The position numbers and the translations under genes were made by a program. Below the pieces are notes generated by a model. The model was given only the letters and a program-made list of their open reading frames with translations, was not told where the DNA came from and made no database searches. Of a stretch of DNA of 64,000 nucleotides, positions 8,801-17,557 are shown piece after piece. The stretch is from JAGHKQ01 sp041920565. GTDB taxonomy: Bacteria; Bacillota; Bacilli; Bacillales; Bacillaceae_G. The stretch lies in the NCBI GenBank assembly GCA_041920565.1, contig JBHGXS010000053.1, positions 62,001-126,000 of the forward strand, in the 5' to 3' direction. The first letter of the stretch is position 1. Every line of letters starts with the position of its first letter.

Positions 8801-9859
8801 GTGAATTCGCAATTTATTTATGCCTTTTTGGCGTCTCTTGTGACGGTATTAATCGCGACTCCATTCGTTATGAAGCTGGCAATTAAGATTGGCGCGGTTG
8901 ATAAACCGAATGCCCGCAAGGTCCATCAAAAAATCATGCCCCGTCTCGGCGGATTAGCCATCTTTATCGGGGTGGTGGTCGGATACTTTGTGAGCGGACT
9001 GTATCATGAGAGAATGACTTCGATCGCTGTGGGAGCTGTCATAATTGTCATTATCGGGGTTTTAGATGATATATATGAACTTTCGGCAAAGAAAAAGTTC
9101 TTAGGACAAATTTTAGTGGCGCTTCTTATTGTAAAAAGCGGTTTAACAATTGAGTATATTACGATACCGTTTTTAGGTAAATATGATTTGGGCTTGCTTT
9201 CATACGTCATTACCGTTCTTTGGATTGTAGGCGTGACAAATGCCATCAACCTTATTGACGGACTGGACGGGTTATCTGCAGGAGTTTCTTCCATAGCCCT
9301 TGCCACCATCGGATTTATGGCGTTCCAGGGCAACAGTTTTATGATTTTCACGATTGCTTTAATTGTATTGGCAAGTACGATCGGATTTTTATTTTATAAC
9401 TTCCATCCCGCAAAGATTTTTATGGGAGATACGGGAGCTCTGTTCCTGGGGTATTGCATTTCCATTCTTTCTTTGCTTGGATTATACAAAAGCGTAACGT
9501 TATTTAGTTTCATCGTCCCTATCATTATTTTGGGGGTTCCGATTTTCGATACGGCTTTCGCCATTTTACGACGCATTGTGAACAAAAAACCAATCTCTGC
9601 ACCTGATAAATCCCATTTGCACCATCGTTTGTTGGCATTAGGGTTTTCACATAGAACGACAGTGCTTTTAATTTATGTATTTGGAATCTTTTTCAGCATC
9701 AACGCTATCATCTTCTCTTCTTCCGCACTATGGCTTTCCATCATTCTTTTGTTTGCCTTGATGTTGGCAGTAGAGCTGGTGGCGGAAATAATCGGGCTGG
9801 TGCATGAGCATTATAAGCCTATCATTACTTTTTATCGAAAAGTAACAGGAAGGCAATAA
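8801..9859 (+). CDS. tagO: TagO, undecaprenyl-phosphate GlcNAc-1-phosphate transferase
   Basis: 352 residues with about 10-11 membrane helices. Start taken at GTG 8801 because AAGGGTGAT sits just upstream; a GTG 9 bp earlier overlaps that SD. Family motifs: ARKVHQKIMPRLGGLAIF, DDIYELSAKKKFLGQ (Asp pair), NAINLIDGLDGLSAG, FYNFHPAKIFMGDTGA and HLHHRLLALGFSHR. TagO starts wall teichoic acid (and often teichuronic acid) linkage-unit synthesis at the cytoplasmic membrane face. It stands alone, ended by its own terminator; the rest of the tag pathway is not in the window. Confidence 0.93.
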   Translation: MNSQFIYAFLASLVTVLIATPFVMKLAIKIGAVDKPNARKVHQKIMPRLGGLAIFIGVVVGYFVSGLYHERMTSIAVGAVIIVIIGVLDDIYELSAKKKFLGQILVALLIVKSGLTIEYITIPFLGKYDLGLLSYVITVLWIVGVTNAINLIDGLDGLSAGVSSIALATIGFMAFQGNSFMIFTIALIVLASTIGFLFYNFHPAKIFMGDTGALFLGYCISILSLLGLYKSVTLFSFIVPIIILGVPIFDTAFAILRRIVNKKPISAPDKSHLHHRLLALGFSHRTTVLLIYVFGIFFSINAIIFSSSALWLSIILLFALMLAVELVAEIIGLVHEHYKPIITFYRKVTGRQ

Positions 9860-9904
9860 TATCATCCAGTATTCCCAATAATTTAATTTTTATACAAAAA
9901 ATTC

Positions 9905-9946
9905 AATCCCGTTTCTTCTTAATTTATAGAGAAACGGGATTTTTAT
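9905..9946 (+). terminator. Terminator of tagO
   Basis: AATCCCGTTTCT pairs with AGAAACGGGATT (perfect 12 bp), followed by TTTT. Confidence 0.9.
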
Positions 9947-10029
9947 GTTTTCCTTCCAAAATATGCTTTGTTTATCCTTACCATCCTTGAATAACCTAAT
10001 GGTATAAGTATCAGAAACAGGTGAAGAGT

Positions 10030-10842
10030 ATGGTGAAAAGACTGCTGCTTGTTTTTAGCATTCCCTTTCTTTTTGCAGCCTTTTCCTCCTCCGTCGATGT
10101 ACATCTCTTAAAGCTGTCGTTTCATCCTCACCCCGGCAGAAGCTGCATTGCTGCAACAAAGCAATTTACAATTGAAACGTCCCGCCTGAAACGAGAATAT
10201 ATCATTGCAGGGGAAAAACAGCTGCGCGATACGCAAAAAATAGCCTATTTAACCTTTGATGACGGCCCCAATCGCTACACAAAGCAAATCTTGAATATTT
10301 TAAAAGAAAAAAGAGCAAAAGCAACCTTCTTTGTTATTGGGTCTCAACTTGAAAAAAATAAAGAATTGATTCATCGGATACTGGACGAAGGTCATTATGT
10401 CGGGTTACATAGCATGTCCCATGACCCTAAAAAATTATACGACGGCACCCCTGATCATCTCATCCAAGAAATGAAGCAAGCCAAAGACATACTGTATGGC
10501 ATCACAGGTTTTGAAACTCATTTAATCCGCGTTCCCTATGGAAGTATGCCCTATTTAAATCAACCGTATCGAGATGCATTGGTGCGCAGCCATTTTAAAA
10601 TGTGGGATTGGACCGTGGACCCAAGCGACTGGGAAAGCAACCGAAATCCTTCTGCCATTGTACAGAAAATCATGCGGCAAACAAATGAACGAGTAGAAGT
10701 CATTTTATTGCACGATAAACAAGCCACCGTGAAAATATTGCCGCAAGTGATTGATTATCTGCATGCAAAAGGATATACCTTGTTGCAATATAATCCGTAC
10801 CACCATATAGAAATGAACTTTTGGAAAGACACACGCCTCTAA
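10030..10842 (+). CDS. Polysaccharide deacetylase (NodB domain), exported
   Basis: 270 residues from ATG 10030 (AGGTGAAG just upstream; the GTG at 10021 overlaps this SD). An N-terminal hydrophobic signal segment (about 2-18) precedes a NodB domain: TFDDGP (metal and catalytic Asp), HSMSH (metal His pair), RVPYGS, WDWTVDPSDW and LLHD. Such CE4 enzymes remove acetyl groups from GlcNAc or MurNAc in peptidoglycan or other polymers outside the cell. The exact substrate cannot be assigned. It follows tagO but each has its own terminator. Confidence 0.88.
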   Translation: MVKRLLLVFSIPFLFAAFSSSVDVHLLKLSFHPHPGRSCIAATKQFTIETSRLKREYIIAGEKQLRDTQKIAYLTFDDGPNRYTKQILNILKEKRAKATFFVIGSQLEKNKELIHRILDEGHYVGLHSMSHDPKKLYDGTPDHLIQEMKQAKDILYGITGFETHLIRVPYGSMPYLNQPYRDALVRSHFKMWDWTVDPSDWESNRNPSAIVQKIMRQTNERVEVILLHDKQATVKILPQVIDYLHAKGYTLLQYNPYHHIEMNFWKDTRL

Positions 10843-10846
10843 AAAC

Positions 10847-10877
10847 CTTAGAAGCAACCTCGCTTCTAAGATTTTTA
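10847..10877 (+). terminator. Terminator of the deacetylase gene
   Basis: CTTAGAAGC pairs perfectly with GCTTCTAAG, then ATTTTTAC. Confidence 0.85.
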
Positions 10878-10889
10878 CATATTCATGCA

Positions 10890-11087
10890 TATTTTACCGT
10901 TACAATTCCGGAAGACGAATTATTCTATATCATGGATTTTTTTATTAAAAATCGAGAGACAGAAAAAACGAGCCTACGATGGGCTCGTTTTTTAGATTGT
11001 TGCTTGATTGATGAACTTGGTCGAATTAACCATGATGATAACGAAATCAGCAGCTATATCGACAAAGCCCTGTTCAAATCTGTCTGA
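10890..11087 (+). pseudogene. Possible relic of a PRD-type regulator
   Basis: This frame encodes VTIPEDELFYIMDFF and, further on, LIDELGRINHDD, which faintly resemble PTS-regulation (PRD) domains of antiterminators and LicR-type activators. A terminator hairpin lies within it and there is no SD or intact domain. I see only a weak resemblance; it could be chance. The rest of the 10.85-11.3 kb spacer shows no gene. Confidence 0.2.
10963..10994 (+). terminator. Orphan second hairpin-terminator
   Basis: AAAAAACGAGCC and GGGCTCGTTTTTT form a long stem with a 6-nt loop, 90 bp after the deacetylase terminator, with no intact gene between them. Confidence 0.8.
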
Positions 11088-11280
11088 AAAAGCAGCTCAA
11101 TAAACCTGATCGCATGCTTAATTCCCCTTAAAATCGCACCAGTTCAAATCCTTCCAGCAGCTTGGCTGTTGTCAAAATCTCCAATTCCTCCGCCTGGTCC
11201 ATTCGTTTCCTGTCCGATTACGTTATCCTTTCGTTTCTGGAAAAAACAAGGATGTAAACACACTATTAATACACAGAAAG

Positions 11281-11305
11281 ACCCCCTGATACCAGGAGGC
11301 CTTGC
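11281..11305 (-). terminator. Terminator of the GHL10 gene
   Basis: On the minus strand GGCCTCCTG pairs with CAGGGGGTC (two G-U pairs), loop GTAT, then TTTCTGTG, next to the stop codon. Confidence 0.65.
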
Positions 11306-11307
11306 CT

Positions 11308-12894
11308 TTACTTCACTGTAATGCTTCTGCTCGCTTTACTCTCATTATGAGTACGATCTACAGAAGTAATAACGTAAGTGTATTCTTTGCTTGGATCTGC
11401 TGTTTCATCAACAAACACTTGCTCAGCTTCTGTTTTGCGAACAGTAGTCAGAAGTTTTGTGGCGTCTTCAATGCTTCCTTTTTTCTTGCCGTCAAAACGA
11501 TATACAGCATAATAGGAAACATCCGCGTTGCTTTTATGATCTTCTACTGTCAAAGCGATGCCTTGTTCGGTCTTCTGTGCATCGCGAAGCTTCGGTGCTT
11601 TCGGCGCTTGATCATCAATCCAAGGCATGGATGGGATGAGCGCTTTATATTTATACAAATCGTTGATGAATCGATCTTTAATGCCAAGCGGATTTTTGTT
11701 TAAATCTTTTAGACTGAAATGCATGCTTCCGTCCACTTCCGGATACGTACGGTTCAATTTGATTTGGTTCGGCATTTCCTCCGGGTTTGCCCAAGCAGAG
11801 TTATTGGCATTGATCTTATAATCAGCTTGTCCGATATAAAGATCCACATTTTTGCCGCGTACTTCATTTACCCACCAATCTAGTAAAATATCATACGCCG
11901 CAGGCTCAAATCCGATATTCCAGTAAATTTGCGGTGTGATGTAATCAATATAACCTTTGTTGATCCATTCGCGCGTATCTGCATATAAATCATCGTAGTT
12001 TGTTTGGCCTGCCGTTGTATTGGAGCCTGTCGGATCCTTGGCAATATTTCTCCATACACCAAACGGACTGATGCCAAACTTAACATACGGCTTTTCCGCT
12101 TTAATAGCTTCATTAATGTTCTTGACGAGATTATTCACGTTATCGCGGCGCCAATCATCCTTATTGGCAAACTTGTCCGCTCCGTACGTTTCGTATGTAG
12201 CTTGGTCTGGGAAATCCACGCCCGCAATTTTATATGGATAGAAATAGTCATCCATATGAACCGCATCAATATCGTAGTTTTTCACGACTTCCATAATGCC
12301 ATCAATAATAAATTTTTGCGCTTCCGGAATTCCGGGATTGTAATAAAGCTGCTGTCCATATGTAACGACCCAATCCGGATGCTTTTTGGCAGGATGAGAG
12401 TCCGCTAGAGAGTTAATGTCAGTAGAGCCTGCACCAGGCATTGTGATGCGATAGGGATTGAACCAAGCATGGAACTCTAAGTTGCGTTTGTGCGCTTCTT
12501 CTACCATGAATGCAAGCGGGTCATATCCTGGATCTTGTCCTTGCACTCCTGTTAAATATTTGGACCATGGGCCGTATTGAGAAGGATAAAAAGCATCTGC
12601 CGTCGGTTTAATTTGCATCACGACAGCGTTCATGCCCATATCTTGCAAATCATCTAGTAATTTAATAAACTCTGATTTTTGCTGCATAACAGATAAACCG
12701 GGTTTAGATGGCCAATCAATATTTACAACAGAAGCAATCCATGCTGCACGAAGCTCATGCTTTACAACCGGCGTTTCACTTGGAATCGTTACTGTCGCTG
12801 CCGCCTTCACATTGACCGCATTCGGAAGCAAAAGTGACGCACCTAATGCAGTAGCTAAAACGTACATGCCAACCTTTTTCTTCGTTCCTTTCAT
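11308..12894 (-). CDS. Secreted GHL10 family glycoside hydrolase (YngK/DigH-type)
   Basis: 528 residues from ATG 12894 (GGGGGA 5 nt upstream; an ATG 15 bp earlier overlaps that SD). Signal peptide about 1-32, GHL10/DUF187 barrel about 38-400 with ELRAAWIASVVNIDWP, HAWFNPYR, DAVHMDDYFYP, FGISPFGVW and YITPQIYW, and a fibronectin-like C-terminal domain (about 420-528). E. coli DigH of this family cleaves denuded peptidoglycan glycans; B. subtilis YngK is uncharacterised. The same barrel occurs in the large amidase fusion at 56.5-60 kb, so the two are paralogues. Its promoter region holds an AATTGCAC repeat cluster. Confidence 0.88.
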   Translation of the reverse strand: MKGTKKKVGMYVLATALGASLLLPNAVNVKAAATVTIPSETPVVKHELRAAWIASVVNIDWPSKPGLSVMQQKSEFIKLLDDLQDMGMNAVVMQIKPTADAFYPSQYGPWSKYLTGVQGQDPGYDPLAFMVEEAHKRNLEFHAWFNPYRITMPGAGSTDINSLADSHPAKKHPDWVVTYGQQLYYNPGIPEAQKFIIDGIMEVVKNYDIDAVHMDDYFYPYKIAGVDFPDQATYETYGADKFANKDDWRRDNVNNLVKNINEAIKAEKPYVKFGISPFGVWRNIAKDPTGSNTTAGQTNYDDLYADTREWINKGYIDYITPQIYWNIGFEPAAYDILLDWWVNEVRGKNVDLYIGQADYKINANNSAWANPEEMPNQIKLNRTYPEVDGSMHFSLKDLNKNPLGIKDRFINDLYKYKALIPSMPWIDDQAPKAPKLRDAQKTEQGIALTVEDHKSNADVSYYAVYRFDGKKKGSIEDATKLLTTVRKTEAEQVFVDETADPSKEYTYVITSVDRTHNESKASRSITVK

Positions 12895-13029
12895 CCTTAT
12901 CCCCCACATTCCTAAATTTTTCTAATTTAAAACGCTTACATCTATTAGAATAGCAAAATTGGGTACAGTGGTCTATATATTAATAAAATTATATTTCATA
13001 TTTATATATCATTTTAAAGAAATTATATT

Positions 13030-13222
13030 TCAAATATATAAAAAAACAGTCTCCTCATTCTGAATTTATAAAATTAAGGAAATTATTCAGTAGAATGGAA
13101 CGAAAATGAAGTTGAATCGCATGCAAAATCATCATAATTGCACCAAAATGGCATAGAATTGCACGGAATTCATCATAATTGCACCAGACACAAGATACAC
13201 TTCAGAATATTTACCTCCATGC
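13030..13222. repeat. AATTGCAC intergenic repeat, cluster A
   Basis: Five degenerate 20-22 bp units, the best being TAATTGCACCAAAATGGCATA and its neighbours, end in a tail GCACCAGACACAAGATACACT followed by TCAGAAT. The left flank (about 13055-13110) resembles that of cluster D at 35.8 kb (GAATTTAYAARATTMAAGGAA). It lies between the PTS IIA terminator and the GHL10 gene. Confidence 0.75.
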
Positions 13223-13246
13223 AAAAACCCTGCTAATCTAGCAGGG
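13223..13246 (-). terminator. Terminator of the PTS operon
   Basis: CCCTGCTA (13228-13235) pairs with TAGCAGGG (13239-13246), with a T-run on the minus strand, 5 bp past the IIA stop. Confidence 0.85.
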
Positions 13247-13250
13247 CTTA

Positions 13251-13571
13251 CTATTCTTTCATTTTTTCATATAACGACACAATTTCTTCAGCTAAATCTT
13301 TAACCGTCATCGCATTCATGAGGTGATCTTGGGCATGAATCAATAGAATAGAAAGCTCTGAACGCTCTCCACGCGCTTCTGCGCCAATCAAATCTGTTTG
13401 ACACTTGTGCGCTTTACGCAGTTCTTCAGCAGCATGTTCAAGCTTCTCTCTCGCAGCCAGAAAATCACCGGACTTCGCGAGCTGCATCGCTTCCATCGCA
13501 TCGCTTCGTGCGTTACCTCCGTATAGAATGATTTGAAAAGCAATGGTTTCTGACGAATTCAGTTTGCTCAC
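13251..13571 (-). CDS. PTS lactose/cellobiose-type EIIA
   Basis: 106 residues, standard for the family. Three-helix IIA-Lac fold with the phosphorylated His in LLIHAQDHLM (about H79) and its Asp partner. It accepts phosphate from HPr and passes it to the IIB Cys. Start is GTG 13571 with only a weak SD (ATGGGG directly adjacent); no better in-frame start is visible. Third gene of a IIB-IIC-IIA operon, 39 bp after IIC. Confidence 0.9.
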   Translation of the reverse strand: MSKLNSSETIAFQIILYGGNARSDAMEAMQLAKSGDFLAAREKLEHAAEELRKAHKCQTDLIGAEARGERSELSILLIHAQDHLMNAMTVKDLAEEIVSLYEKMKE

Positions 13572-13610
13572 CCCATTTCATGCGTATTTCTTCTATAAAA
13601 TATTACACTA

Positions 13611-14924
13611 TTATCTTCCTGATTTTTCTTCTGTCAACTTTTGACAGTCCCAAGCCTTGAAGAACGGATAGTAAATAACAAAGGCAATAATGAAGTTTAC
13701 AAGCTGCATTACAATACCGGAAATCTTTCCGCCCGTTGCCAAGTATCCGCTGAAAATGATTGGCGTTGTCCATGGCACCGCAGCTCCATTCGGTCTTGCA
13801 ACAAGTCCCCAGTCCATAGCACAGTATGTGACAATCGTCAATACGACAGGAGTTAAGATAAATGGAATCAACAACAGCGGATTCAACACAATCGGCATAC
13901 CGAATGTGACCGGTTCGTTAATGTTAAAGATACCTGGTCCAATGGCTAAACGTCCTAAACTCTTCATCTGTTGGCTTTCCGCTTTTAAAAGCATGGCGAT
14001 GACGAGCGCCAACGTTGCTCCTGAGCCGCCTACATAAATCCATAAATCAAAAAATTGTGATGTCACTACATTCGGCAAGTCTTTGCCTGCTTGAAACGCC
14101 AGACGATTTTCATCCATTAATGACAGCCAAATCGGGCTCATTACTCCGCCGACAATAGCTGCTCCATGAATCCCGCAAGACCATAATAATTGAACAAGAA
14201 TAACAGCTATCACGGCTCCAAACAAGCTTGCTCCTAACGCGCTTAACGGCGTGTATAATAAGTCACTAATTACATTATGAATGCTGCCGAAGTCTGTATG
14301 TTCAAAAATCAATCGAATAATCCAAACAACCCCGATTACGAAAAATCCTGGAATAAGTGCTGTAAACGAACGGGAAACCGCCGGCGGCACAGTTTCCGGC
14401 ATTTTAATGACAATCTTCTTTTGAATGACAAAACGGTAAATTTCAGCAGAAAGAACCGCTAAAATCATGGCAACGAACAATCCTTTACTTCCCATTAATG
14501 CAACCGGGATTGCTCCTCCTACCATAACAGCTTCTTTAGCACCCTCTGCAAAAAAGGAAACTTCAAACGGAGTAGCCAACAAGAAAGCAGCTAGCGCAAG
14601 AGCTCCGGATGCCAGCGGATCTACCTTATAGTGCTCAGCCAACCGATAAGCAACCCCGAAGCTGACTACCAATGACATAATATCGAACGTAGCATTTACC
14701 GGATACAATAAAGCGGTGCGCCAACTATCACCAAAGACATCGGCCATAAATTTGTCATACCCTTCAATCGGAATGAACGCAATAATTAAGAATAAGGACC
14801 CAATAATTAAAAGAGGCATCGTTAAAATAATTCCATCACGTATCGCTTGTAAATGGCGCTGCCCGGCGATTTTCCCCGCTACCGGCATGACCCGGTTTTC
14901 CAAAAACTCATTCACTTTGCTCAT
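13611..14924 (-). CDS. PTS cellobiose/diacetylchitobiose-type EIIC permease
   Basis: 437 residues, about ten membrane helices. It opens with the characteristic EFLENRVMPVAGKIAGQRHL and has the conserved GPGIFNINEPVTFGMPIVLN loop (about 325-350) that forms part of the sugar site. It imports and phosphorylates a beta-linked disaccharide together with IIB and IIA. SD TAAGGGGGA. Only 13 bp separate it from IIB. No phospho-beta-glucosidase or LicR-type regulator gene is present next to the operon, so the sugar cannot be deduced. Confidence 0.93.
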   Translation of the reverse strand: MSKVNEFLENRVMPVAGKIAGQRHLQAIRDGIILTMPLLIIGSLFLIIAFIPIEGYDKFMADVFGDSWRTALLYPVNATFDIMSLVVSFGVAYRLAEHYKVDPLASGALALAAFLLATPFEVSFFAEGAKEAVMVGGAIPVALMGSKGLFVAMILAVLSAEIYRFVIQKKIVIKMPETVPPAVSRSFTALIPGFFVIGVVWIIRLIFEHTDFGSIHNVISDLLYTPLSALGASLFGAVIAVILVQLLWSCGIHGAAIVGGVMSPIWLSLMDENRLAFQAGKDLPNVVTSQFFDLWIYVGGSGATLALVIAMLLKAESQQMKSLGRLAIGPGIFNINEPVTFGMPIVLNPLLLIPFILTPVVLTIVTYCAMDWGLVARPNGAAVPWTTPIIFSGYLATGGKISGIVMQLVNFIIAFVIYYPFFKAWDCQKLTEEKSGR

Positions 14925-14937
14925 GCTGTTTTCCCCC

Positions 14938-15240
14938 TTATGGTTTCATTGCAACAGCAGCCTTCAATACTGCCTCTCCATTACACATCCCATAATGGAC
15001 GGTATTAATCACATCGACGGGCACACCTTTCTCTTTTCCAAGCTCCTGAAGCTGCTTCAGCATATATCTTACCTGCGGCCCTATAAGAAGCACATCCGCT
15101 TGATCAATGTGATCTCTTACTTCACTTCCCGAAACTGCCCAAATTCTGCATTGCAATCCTTGCTCCCGTGCTGCTTTTTCCATCTTCGAAACAAGCAAGC
15201 TTGTCGACATTCCCGCAGCACAGCATAACAAAATGTTCAT
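14938..15240 (-). CDS. PTS lactose/cellobiose-type EIIB
   Basis: 100 residues. Phosphorylated Cys in the P-loop NILLCCAAGMSTSLL near the N-terminus, followed by the VLLIGPQVRYML strand typical of IIB-cellobiose. First gene of the operon, SD AAGGGGGGAG. A cre-like sequence lies about 115 bp upstream, consistent with CcpA control. Confidence 0.92.
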   Translation of the reverse strand: MNILLCCAAGMSTSLLVSKMEKAAREQGLQCRIWAVSGSEVRDHIDQADVLLIGPQVRYMLKQLQELGKEKGVPVDVINTVHYGMCNGEAVLKAAVAMKP

Positions 15241-15352
15241 GCTCTCCCCCCTTTTTCAACTATATAGAAGAGACACCTCCCTTCTATCCCGATTAAACAA
15301 GCAGAGCCGTTACAACCAGCTTTTATTACATACGCTTGTATTTTCATGTCTA

Positions 15353-15366
15353 TGTATGCGGTTTCA
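15353..15366. promoter_or_regulatory. Candidate cre (CcpA) site for the PTS operon
   Basis: TGTATGCGGTTTCA differs from the consensus TGWAANCGNTNWCA by one position on the better strand. It sits 113 bp upstream of IIB. Confidence 0.4.
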
Positions 15367-15489
15367 AACGTATGACAGGCAGGCAAAAAGATTTTTCGGC
15401 TGGCCCTTTTAACAAAACTGCGAGTATAATGAGAAAGCATGGAAAAAACCTCTCTATTATAATAAAAAGAACCTGCTAGGGTTGATTGA

Positions 15490-15631
15490 CAAAGGAAAGC
15501 ATATCGTTTTCCGATTATTGCGGCTATCAGTACGATTATCGATCCGCCTGCAACAATGTTGAATACAACGGAAGACAACGTATGCAGCATGATGGTTGCT
15601 CGTTTAGCAGAAGGAAAAGAGGGTTTGGAGA
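15490..15631 (+). pseudogene. C-terminal relic of a cystine/dicarboxylate symporter
   Basis: A plus-strand frame encodes AAISTIIDPPATMLNTTEDN then VCSMMVARLAEGKEGLEKK and a stop, resembling the extreme C-terminus of TcyP/DctA-type symporters (IDPPATM..D..SM.VAR..EGK). No N-terminal part or start is present upstream, where the sequence is the PTS promoter. A good terminator (15647-15673) follows. The assignment rests on this short stretch. Confidence 0.4.
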
Positions 15632-15646
15632 AAAAATAGCCTAAAC

Positions 15647-15673
15647 AAGGCAACTGAAGAAGCTGCCTTTTTC
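15647..15673 (+). terminator. Terminator after the symporter relic
   Basis: AAGGCA pairs with TGCCTT around a short loop, followed by TTTCC. Confidence 0.65.
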
Positions 15674-15794
15674 CTTTGAAGGAAAGCAATTCTTCCCTCA
15701 CTACAATTTGTTAATCCTTTCACAAAATATTCATTTTCGACTCTTATAAATCGTACTATAATCAAAGATGAAGAGAATACAGGAGATGAGAATA

Positions 15795-16967
15795 GTGGCA
15801 GCCAGAGTTTCAGTAAAGAAAAAAGTGCCGGAACTTAATATATTAAAAAGTCTTGCTTTTTTAGCAGTAGTGTTTCAAAGTTCGATGATGTTTGCGATCA
15901 ATCAGCCGACGGTATCTGCCGAGCAAGCTGTTATGATCGGCATGTTTTTTAACTTTGCGAAGTTTTCCGCGCCTGCGTTTATTTTCATTACAGGATTTGC
16001 GTTACTGTATCATCATGAAAAACAGGTGCACTATCAGCATTACATTTTGGAAAAAACATCCGAGCTCATTGTCCCTTACTTGTTTTGGACGATGATTTAT
16101 CTGATTGCTTCCCATAGCTTTTCTTACGGAGAAGCGATAAAAGCAGTACTCGCCGGAACCGCAGCGCCGCACCTTTGGTATGTAGTGATGGTATTTCAGT
16201 TCCATCTGCTGTTTCCGATTATTTTTGTCGTGTTTCATTCCGTAACAAGAAAGATACACTCTAAAAATGATGTATATAAAATTATGGCTGCATGTGTATT
16301 TGGATATGCAGCGCTCACTTGGTTGTCCGTTCGTTACATTTTTAACGGAAAACCGTTAACACACTCCGCTCTTCTTTTATATACGGACCGTTCGTTTTTA
16401 TCTTATTCGTTTTATTTCATTCTTGGCGGCACAGCAGCTTTAACGCTGCCGAACTGGCGAAAATACGTGATGAAATATGTACCGTTAAATACCTTTTTAT
16501 TTTTAATATTGTTCATCATAGTCGGATATGAGCTCCTTTCTTTTGACGGCGTCAACAATATTCACTTACAAGTCTCCACATATTTAAAGCCGTCCATGTT
16601 CTTTTATATTGTTTCGGAGCTATTACTGTTGTATGCTTTGTCCATGACAATCGTGCAAAGCAGAACATTTATTTATAAAATACTGGATTTTATCGGAAAA
16701 TTTACGTATGGGGCCTACTTGGCACATTTATTCTTCTTGCATATTTGCGTGAAGCTGTTAGAGCCTTTTGCTTTACCGACAGGCTCTCTTGTCTATGGGC
16801 TTGTCCTGTTTGCAGCTACAACCGCTTTATCTGTAACATCAATGTTCCTGCTCAGCTACATTCCATTTGGAAAAATCATCACCGGTCCAACTGTACGGAT
16901 TCCGCTGCATTTGCCGCAATTTCTCCATATATTCGAGCCGATTATAGGAAAGGCAAAAAACAAGTGA
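15795..16967 (+). CDS. Acyltransferase family 3 membrane protein
   Basis: 390 residues from GTG 15795 (AGGAG at 15780 gives good spacing; an ATG at 15768 has none). About ten membrane helices starting after the basic RVSVKKKVPELNILKSL. The family is OafA/YrhL-like O-acyltransferases that move acetyl or other acyl groups onto cell-surface glycans. The first-helix His of many members is not obvious here. Single gene with its own terminator overlapping the stop codon; no SGNH partner domain, so an acceptor cannot be named. Confidence 0.8.
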   Translation: MAARVSVKKKVPELNILKSLAFLAVVFQSSMMFAINQPTVSAEQAVMIGMFFNFAKFSAPAFIFITGFALLYHHEKQVHYQHYILEKTSELIVPYLFWTMIYLIASHSFSYGEAIKAVLAGTAAPHLWYVVMVFQFHLLFPIIFVVFHSVTRKIHSKNDVYKIMAACVFGYAALTWLSVRYIFNGKPLTHSALLLYTDRSFLSYSFYFILGGTAALTLPNWRKYVMKYVPLNTFLFLILFIIVGYELLSFDGVNNIHLQVSTYLKPSMFFYIVSELLLLYALSMTIVQSRTFIYKILDFIGKFTYGAYLAHLFFLHICVKLLEPFALPTGSLVYGLVLFAATTALSVTSMFLLSYIPFGKIITGPTVRIPLHLPQFLHIFEPIIGKAKNK

Positions 16968-16986
16968 GGCTATCACTTGTTTTTTG
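16959..16986 (+). terminator. Terminator overlapping the acyltransferase stop codon
   Basis: AACAAGTGA pairs with TCACTTGTT, then TTTTT; the left arm contains the TGA stop. Confidence 0.85.
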
Positions 16987-17128
16987 TTATCTGTTGCCTT
17001 TTTTGATAAAATTTTTTATTTTTATCAAAAAATAAAAGACGGCAAATCCTTTACTTAATATATTATTTACTTAACAAAATAATCTATCTCCCTATAGGAT
17101 TTTCTTCAACATAACTCTGCAAATATAG

Positions 17129-17156
17129 AAAGTGCACCCGTAAACAGGTGCACTTT
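17129..17156 (-). terminator. Hairpin after the 50-residue protein gene
   Basis: AAAGTGCACC pairs perfectly with GGTGCACTTT, 13 bp beyond the stop of the small minus-strand gene. Confidence 0.7.
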
Positions 17157-17168
17157 TGTATGTATGCA

Positions 17169-17321
17169 TTAATGTTTTCCCACGGCATCAGGAGCAGGGT
17201 GAAGCAAAGCTTGAACTAAGCGATCGTATTCCCTTCTGGTAATTTCCTTATTATACAGCTTGAGCAGTAAGTCTTTATGCTCTTTTGAAAAAGCCATTTT
17301 ATTAATCACTTCCGGGTACAT
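17169..17321 (-). CDS. Uncharacterised 50-residue protein
   Basis: Starts MYPEVINKMAFSKEHKDLLL and ends ALLHPAPDAVGKH. A strong SD (GGGAGGTCC) sits at proper distance from ATG 17319-17321, and a perfect hairpin terminator follows, so it is very likely expressed. The sequence is charged, predicted helical, soluble, with no signal or membrane segment. I do not recognise a family. It is divergent from cydA, with about 236 bp between their starts, so the two could share regulation. Below the size limits of many gene callers. Confidence 0.75.
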   Translation of the reverse strand: MYPEVINKMAFSKEHKDLLLKLYNKEITRREYDRLVQALLHPAPDAVGKH

Positions 17322-17557
17322 AGAAGGACCTCCCTCTCCAGCGACTTAGAATAAAAAGAACATTTGTTCGTAATCTAATTATAAGAGACTGTGGACTGAA
17401 ATGCAATAATATACCCTTTTATTACTGATTTTAAAATTTTCCTAAAATTTAAACAATATTTTTTTTAAAAATACGGGGGAAATTTTTGTCACTATACTTG
17501 AATAATTTTACCAAAAGTAAAGGAAAATAATTCTAAAAACAAGGAGACGTGTGATAT

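Noticed and set aside
15237..15701. 154-codon minus-strand frame upstream of PTS IIB
   Set aside because: It covers the IIB promoter region, has no SD at its start and no family resemblance; the IIB start with a strong SD overlaps its end.
17330..17557. Rex operator upstream of cydA
   Set aside because: No TTGTGAA-N4-TTCACAA-like sequence is present.
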